Part shown: piece by piece, positions 63,678 to 64,000 of the stretch | How positions within the stretch are numbered: position 1 is the stretch's first letter | How the letters are laid out: every line of letters starts with the position of its first letter | DNA from: Leptodactylus fallax | Lineage: Eukaryota; Chordata; Amphibia; Anura; Leptodactylidae | NCBI GenBank assembly: GCA_947044405.1 | Contig: CAMRHE010000054.1 | Location: forward strand, 8,199,501-8,263,500 | Length of the DNA stretch: 64,000 nt | Reading direction: 5' to 3' | Notes under the pieces: generated by a model | Told to the model about the DNA's origin: nothing | Seen by the model: only the letters and a program-made list of their open reading frames with translations | Database searches by the model: none | Position numbers and translations under genes: made by a program

Positions 63678-64000
63678 TACAGCTGAGGTGGGAGAGTCTG
63701 TCCATAGGACAACAATCAGTCATACTCTGCACAAATCTGGCCTTTATGGAAGAGTGGCAAGAAGAAAGCCATTTCTCTAAGATATCCATAAAAAGTCTTG
63801 TTTAAAGTTTGCCACAAGCCACCTGGGAGACACACCAAACATGTGGAAGAAGGTGCTCTGGTCAGATGAAACCAAAATCGAACTTTTTGGCCACAATGCA
63901 AAACAATATGTTTGGCGTAAAAGCAACACAGCTCATCACCCTGAACACACCATCCCCACTGTCAAACATGGTGATGGCAGCATCATGGTTTGGGCCTGCT

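Larger units (their letters stand above)
61451..64000 (+). mobile_element. Tc1-like element family C, copy 2 (split by B2, cut by window edge)
   Basis: CAGTGCCTTGCGAAAGTATT at 61451 follows TA. The first 660 bases match copy 1 at 25146 closely. Element B2 occupies 62111-63677, after which family C resumes at 63680. The right end lies beyond 64000. Confidence 0.93.
61843..64000 (+). pseudogene. Family C transposase, copy 2 (interrupted by B2)
   Basis: ATG at 61843 gives MKTKEHTRQVCDTVVEKFKA, IPRSTVQAIILKWKEY and the GRPSKL linker, up to LDELQRST, where B2 sits in the TA of the codons for ST-A. After 63680 it continues EVGESVHRTTISHTLHKSGL and [11 protein letters not shown] with no frameshift (the G lost in copy 1 is present), then TAA replaces Lys. 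[16 protein letters not shown] (first Asp) follows. At the codon that is TGA in copy 1 it has CAA. The reading stops at the window edge in the WACF region. Confidence 0.9.

Noticed and set aside
28000..64000. KH-domain exons of KHDRBS2 upstream of 27710
   Set aside because: No GKLLGPRG-type or comparable KH segment with splice signals was recognised on the minus strand, so they are probably outside the window.

Overview
The window looks like anuran (frog) nuclear DNA. Two short protein-coding exons are visible, both on the minus strand, and both read as the tyrosine/glycine-rich C-terminal part of a STAR-family RNA-binding protein, best matched from memory to KHDRBS2 (SLM-1). They lie at 27628-27710 and 3178-3236, have GT/AG splice sites, and share a compatible reading phase. 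The remaining sequence is one complete intron of about 24.4 kb plus the flanking introns. No bacterial-type gene, CRISPR array or complete RNA gene is present. The frog assignment rests on repeat content: dense Tc1/mariner elements, a DIRS element, short hAT-type inverted-repeat elements, a tRNA-headed SINE and CpG-poor AT-rich filler.

Tc1/mariner layer. I count eleven Tc1-like copies with exact or near-exact ends and TA target duplications, in eight families. Family A: 3491-6173 and 14097-16973. B: 14375-15941 and 62111-63677. C: 25146-26751 and 61451 to the window edge. D: 20364-21943, 32957-34474 and 42534-44079. E: 7279-8863. F: 22451-23771. G: 27847-30283. H: 46238-47746. Only B2 (62111-63677) keeps an uninterrupted transposase, 338 aa. 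The spacing between the second and third catalytic residues differs by family: 35 residues in B, 38 in E, 34 in C, D, F and H.

Nesting. B1 sits in A2 and B2 sits in C2, both at TA. A long foldback element splits A1 and itself carries a retroinsert with a 14-bp duplication. Two unrelated solo LTRs split G1, and a third solo LTR (24077-24732) splits a repeat cluster that C1 also entered. H is inserted in a 31-bp minisatellite. A foldback element at 56075-57293 contains two further inverted-repeat elements.

Retroelements. A 5.7-kb degenerate DIRS element (35621-41310, minus strand) shows inverted terminal repeats, an internal complementary region, and remnants of reverse transcriptase, RNase H and tyrosine recombinase. 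A U6 snRNA fragment lies inside it. A Penelope-like GIY-YIG endonuclease fragment (about 59485-59800), an L1 endonuclease fragment (21946-22309) and two SINE copies are also present.

Other repeats. A 31-bp minisatellite monomer recurs at four or more separate places, linked to a recurring hairpin and GC-rich module. The longest apparently unique stretches are 12.7-14.1, 18.2-20.4, 48.2-50.6, 51.5-54.0, 54.3-56.1 and 57.3-58.2 kb. I assembled all this by eye, so repeat boundaries without a stated target duplication are approximate.
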